Origin: Candidatus Lindowiibacteriota bacterium
GTDB lineage: Bacteria > Lindowbacteria > 2-12-FULL-62-27
DNA length: 8,656 nucleotides
Assembly: GCA_023249255.1 (NCBI GenBank)
Contig: JAHFCY010000144.1
Coordinates: forward strand, 1 to 8,656
Direction: 5' to 3'
Part shown: positions 7,704-8,656 of the stretch, piece after piece
Position numbering within the stretch: the first letter of the stretch is position 1
How the letters are laid out: every line of letters begins with the position of its first letter
Translations under genes and position numbers: made by a program
Notes under the pieces: generated by a model
Database searches by the model: none
The model's input: the letters and a program-made list of their open reading frames with translations, nothing else
Told to the model about the DNA's origin: nothing

Positions 7704-7728
7704 GAATCCCCCGACCGTGACCCCATGA
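7699..7728 (+). CDS. Possible 9-codon leader peptide before the SGNH gene
   Basis: An ATG in repeat copy 1 opens a frame for MTNPPTVTP and stops at TGA 7726-7728, overlapping the ATG (7725) of the SGNH gene as ATGA. A weak Shine-Dalgarno-like GGGTGAAG lies at 7682-7689, nine bases ahead, whereas the SGNH start has nothing comparable of its own. Reading of this mini-frame could therefore deliver ribosomes to the SGNH start. The frame is very short and could be chance. No function is claimed for the peptide itself. Confidence 0.25.
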   Translation: MTNPPTVTP

Positions 7729-7729
7729 C
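7716..7729 (+). repeat. 14-base direct repeat, copy 2 of 2
   Basis: This is an exact copy of the element at 7690-7703. Its ATG (7725-7727) is the start codon of the SGNH hydrolase gene, so the repeat spans the translation start. The two ATGs differ by 26 bases and therefore lie in different frames. Confidence 0.9.
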
Positions 7730-8656
7730 CAAAAAACTCGCCCTGGCCGCCGCATCGGTCGTCGTATCCGCCCTTCTGTGCGAAATCTATCTCCGCACTT
7801 TTCCACCGAAGGAATTTCAGCGGCTCGACAATTTGTATTCCCTCATGAAACCGGATGACCTTCTCGGCTACTCGATGAGACCCAACACGCGAGGGATGGT
7901 GCTTAGCGAGGACGGCAACTCCGAATATCTCGTCGAACTCAACGAGCACGGACTTCGCGACGCGGCCTACGCCGGCAAACGGGGCCGGCGCACCATCCTG
8001 GGGCTCGGTGATTCCTTTCTCTTTGCCGAGAGCGTCAACAGGGAAGATGCCCTGATGGCTGTGCTCCAGAACCTGCTGGAAGCCGGACATCCCGGGCGGT
8101 TTGGGACGATGAATGCAGGCGTGCCCGGGTACTCGACCAATCAGGAAATCCTCTATTATCTGACGCGGGGCGACCGCGATTTCGATCCCGACATCGTCAT
8201 CCTCTTTTTTTACATCAACGACTTCGCGCTGTACGTGAAGAATTATTCCGGCGCGAAGTGGTTCGACGGAATTCCCGTCCCCGACGATGCCGAAAAGTTG
8301 CCGGTCCGCTGGGAAAAAGACAGTCCCTTCCAGACATGGAAATTTATTCGTTACTGGGAAAAAAAGAGAAATCAGGCAAACCAGGTCACCGGGCGGCCGA
8401 CTCGGAAATCGCCGGTATTGGGTGGTGAACCAAAAATGTTCAATCGCGAGTGGGACGCCTTCCAAACCCTGCAATTTCATAATCTGGAAATCATGCTGGA
8501 CATCCTCAAAGCCAAAATCCGGGGAAACGACGCCAAATTGATGCTTGTGTATCTTCCGTCCTCAACCGAGATAGAACCGGGTCCGATCCGAATCGATAAT
8601 CTGACCCGGCACTCCTATCCCGTGTCGAGCTGGGACTGGGATTTGCCCAGCCATGA
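7725..8656 (+). CDS. Membrane-anchored SGNH/GDSL hydrolase family protein (3' partial)
   Basis: I translated this frame by hand; it stays open for 310 codons to the window edge. The N-terminus (MTKKLALAAASVVVSALLCEIYLR) is a signal-anchor of the type common in envelope SGNH proteins, placing the rest outside the cytoplasm. SGNH landmarks follow: GLGDSF with nucleophile S97 (block I), NAGVPGYSTNQE starting at N130 with G132/G135 (block II), and FFYIND with N165-D166 (block III). The block V Asp-His pair should lie beyond the edge. The family includes esterases and acetyltransferase-like proteins; relatives (AlgJ/AlgX type) acetylate exopolysaccharides next to MBOAT acyltransferases, but that role here is inference. 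An in-frame stop at 7692-7694 and no other start codon between fix ATG 7725. Part of the gene (about 8320-8420) is more A-rich than the rest of the window. Confidence 0.87.
   Translation, partial: MTKKLALAAASVVVSALLCEIYLRTFPPKEFQRLDNLYSLMKPDDLLGYSMRPNTRGMVLSEDGNSEYLVELNEHGLRDAAYAGKRGRRTILGLGDSFLFAESVNREDALMAVLQNLLEAGHPGRFGTMNAGVPGYSTNQEILYYLTRGDRDFDPDIVILFFYINDFALYVKNYSGAKWFDGIPVPDDAEKLPVRWEKDSPFQTWKFIRYWEKKRNQANQVTGRPTRKSPVLGGEPKMFNREWDAFQTLQFHNLEIMLDILKAKIRGNDAKLMLVYLPSSTEIEPGPIRIDNLTRHSYPVSSWDWDLPSH

Noticed and set aside
7635-8480. 281-codon antisense open frame overlapping the end of cyclase 2 and the SGNH gene
   Set aside because: The + strand frame from 7725 contains an anchor helix and three SGNH blocks in the right order, so the antisense frame is a shadow.

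Overview
The window is GC-rich and coding on the + strand from end to end: seven genes or gene parts in the same direction. The only gap longer than about 15 bases is 44 bases (7681-7724). I see no tRNA, rRNA, insertion sequence, CRISPR array, promoter or terminator. The layout reads as one long operon, entered inside its first visible gene and left inside its last. The lineage cannot be fixed from the sequence. Codon use strongly favours G/C at third positions, and the unusual gene fusion and gene mix suggest a free-living, perhaps environmental and poorly sampled bacterium. That is inference.

Region 1 (2-5219) is a complete CUT1-type (MalFGK-like) sugar ABC importer with its own intracellular enzyme. 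The first gene is remarkable: a sugar-binding protein and the MalF-type permease form one continuous polypeptide, joined by a helical linker and one extra membrane helix. A MalG-type permease, a GH130 family glycoside phosphorylase or hydrolase (the family acts mostly on beta-mannosides) and an MsmX/UgpC/MalK-type ATPase follow. The junctions are very tight: a strong Shine-Dalgarno before malG, 2 bases before GH130, and a 13-base overlap into the ATPase. The simplest reading is uptake of a small (probably mannose-containing) oligosaccharide, then cytoplasmic cleavage, possibly by phosphate.

Region 2 (5216-7680) is two consecutive membrane-bound diguanylate cyclases (GGDEF proteins). The first starts inside the ATPase stop codon (ATGA overlap), so signalling and transport genes look co-translated. 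The first has four N-terminal membrane helices, a GAF domain and a GGEEF active site without the RxxD inhibitory site. The second has one membrane helix, a coiled coil, a GAF-like region and a GGEEF active site with an intact RxxD.

Region 3 (7681-8656) holds a short junction with a perfect 14-base direct repeat, each copy carrying a start codon, and then the first 310 codons of a membrane-anchored SGNH/GDSL hydrolase of the kind often found in exopolysaccharide loci. Together the window suggests, but does not prove, a unit linking uptake and breakdown of a mannoside-type sugar to c-di-GMP production and perhaps to envelope or exopolysaccharide modification.
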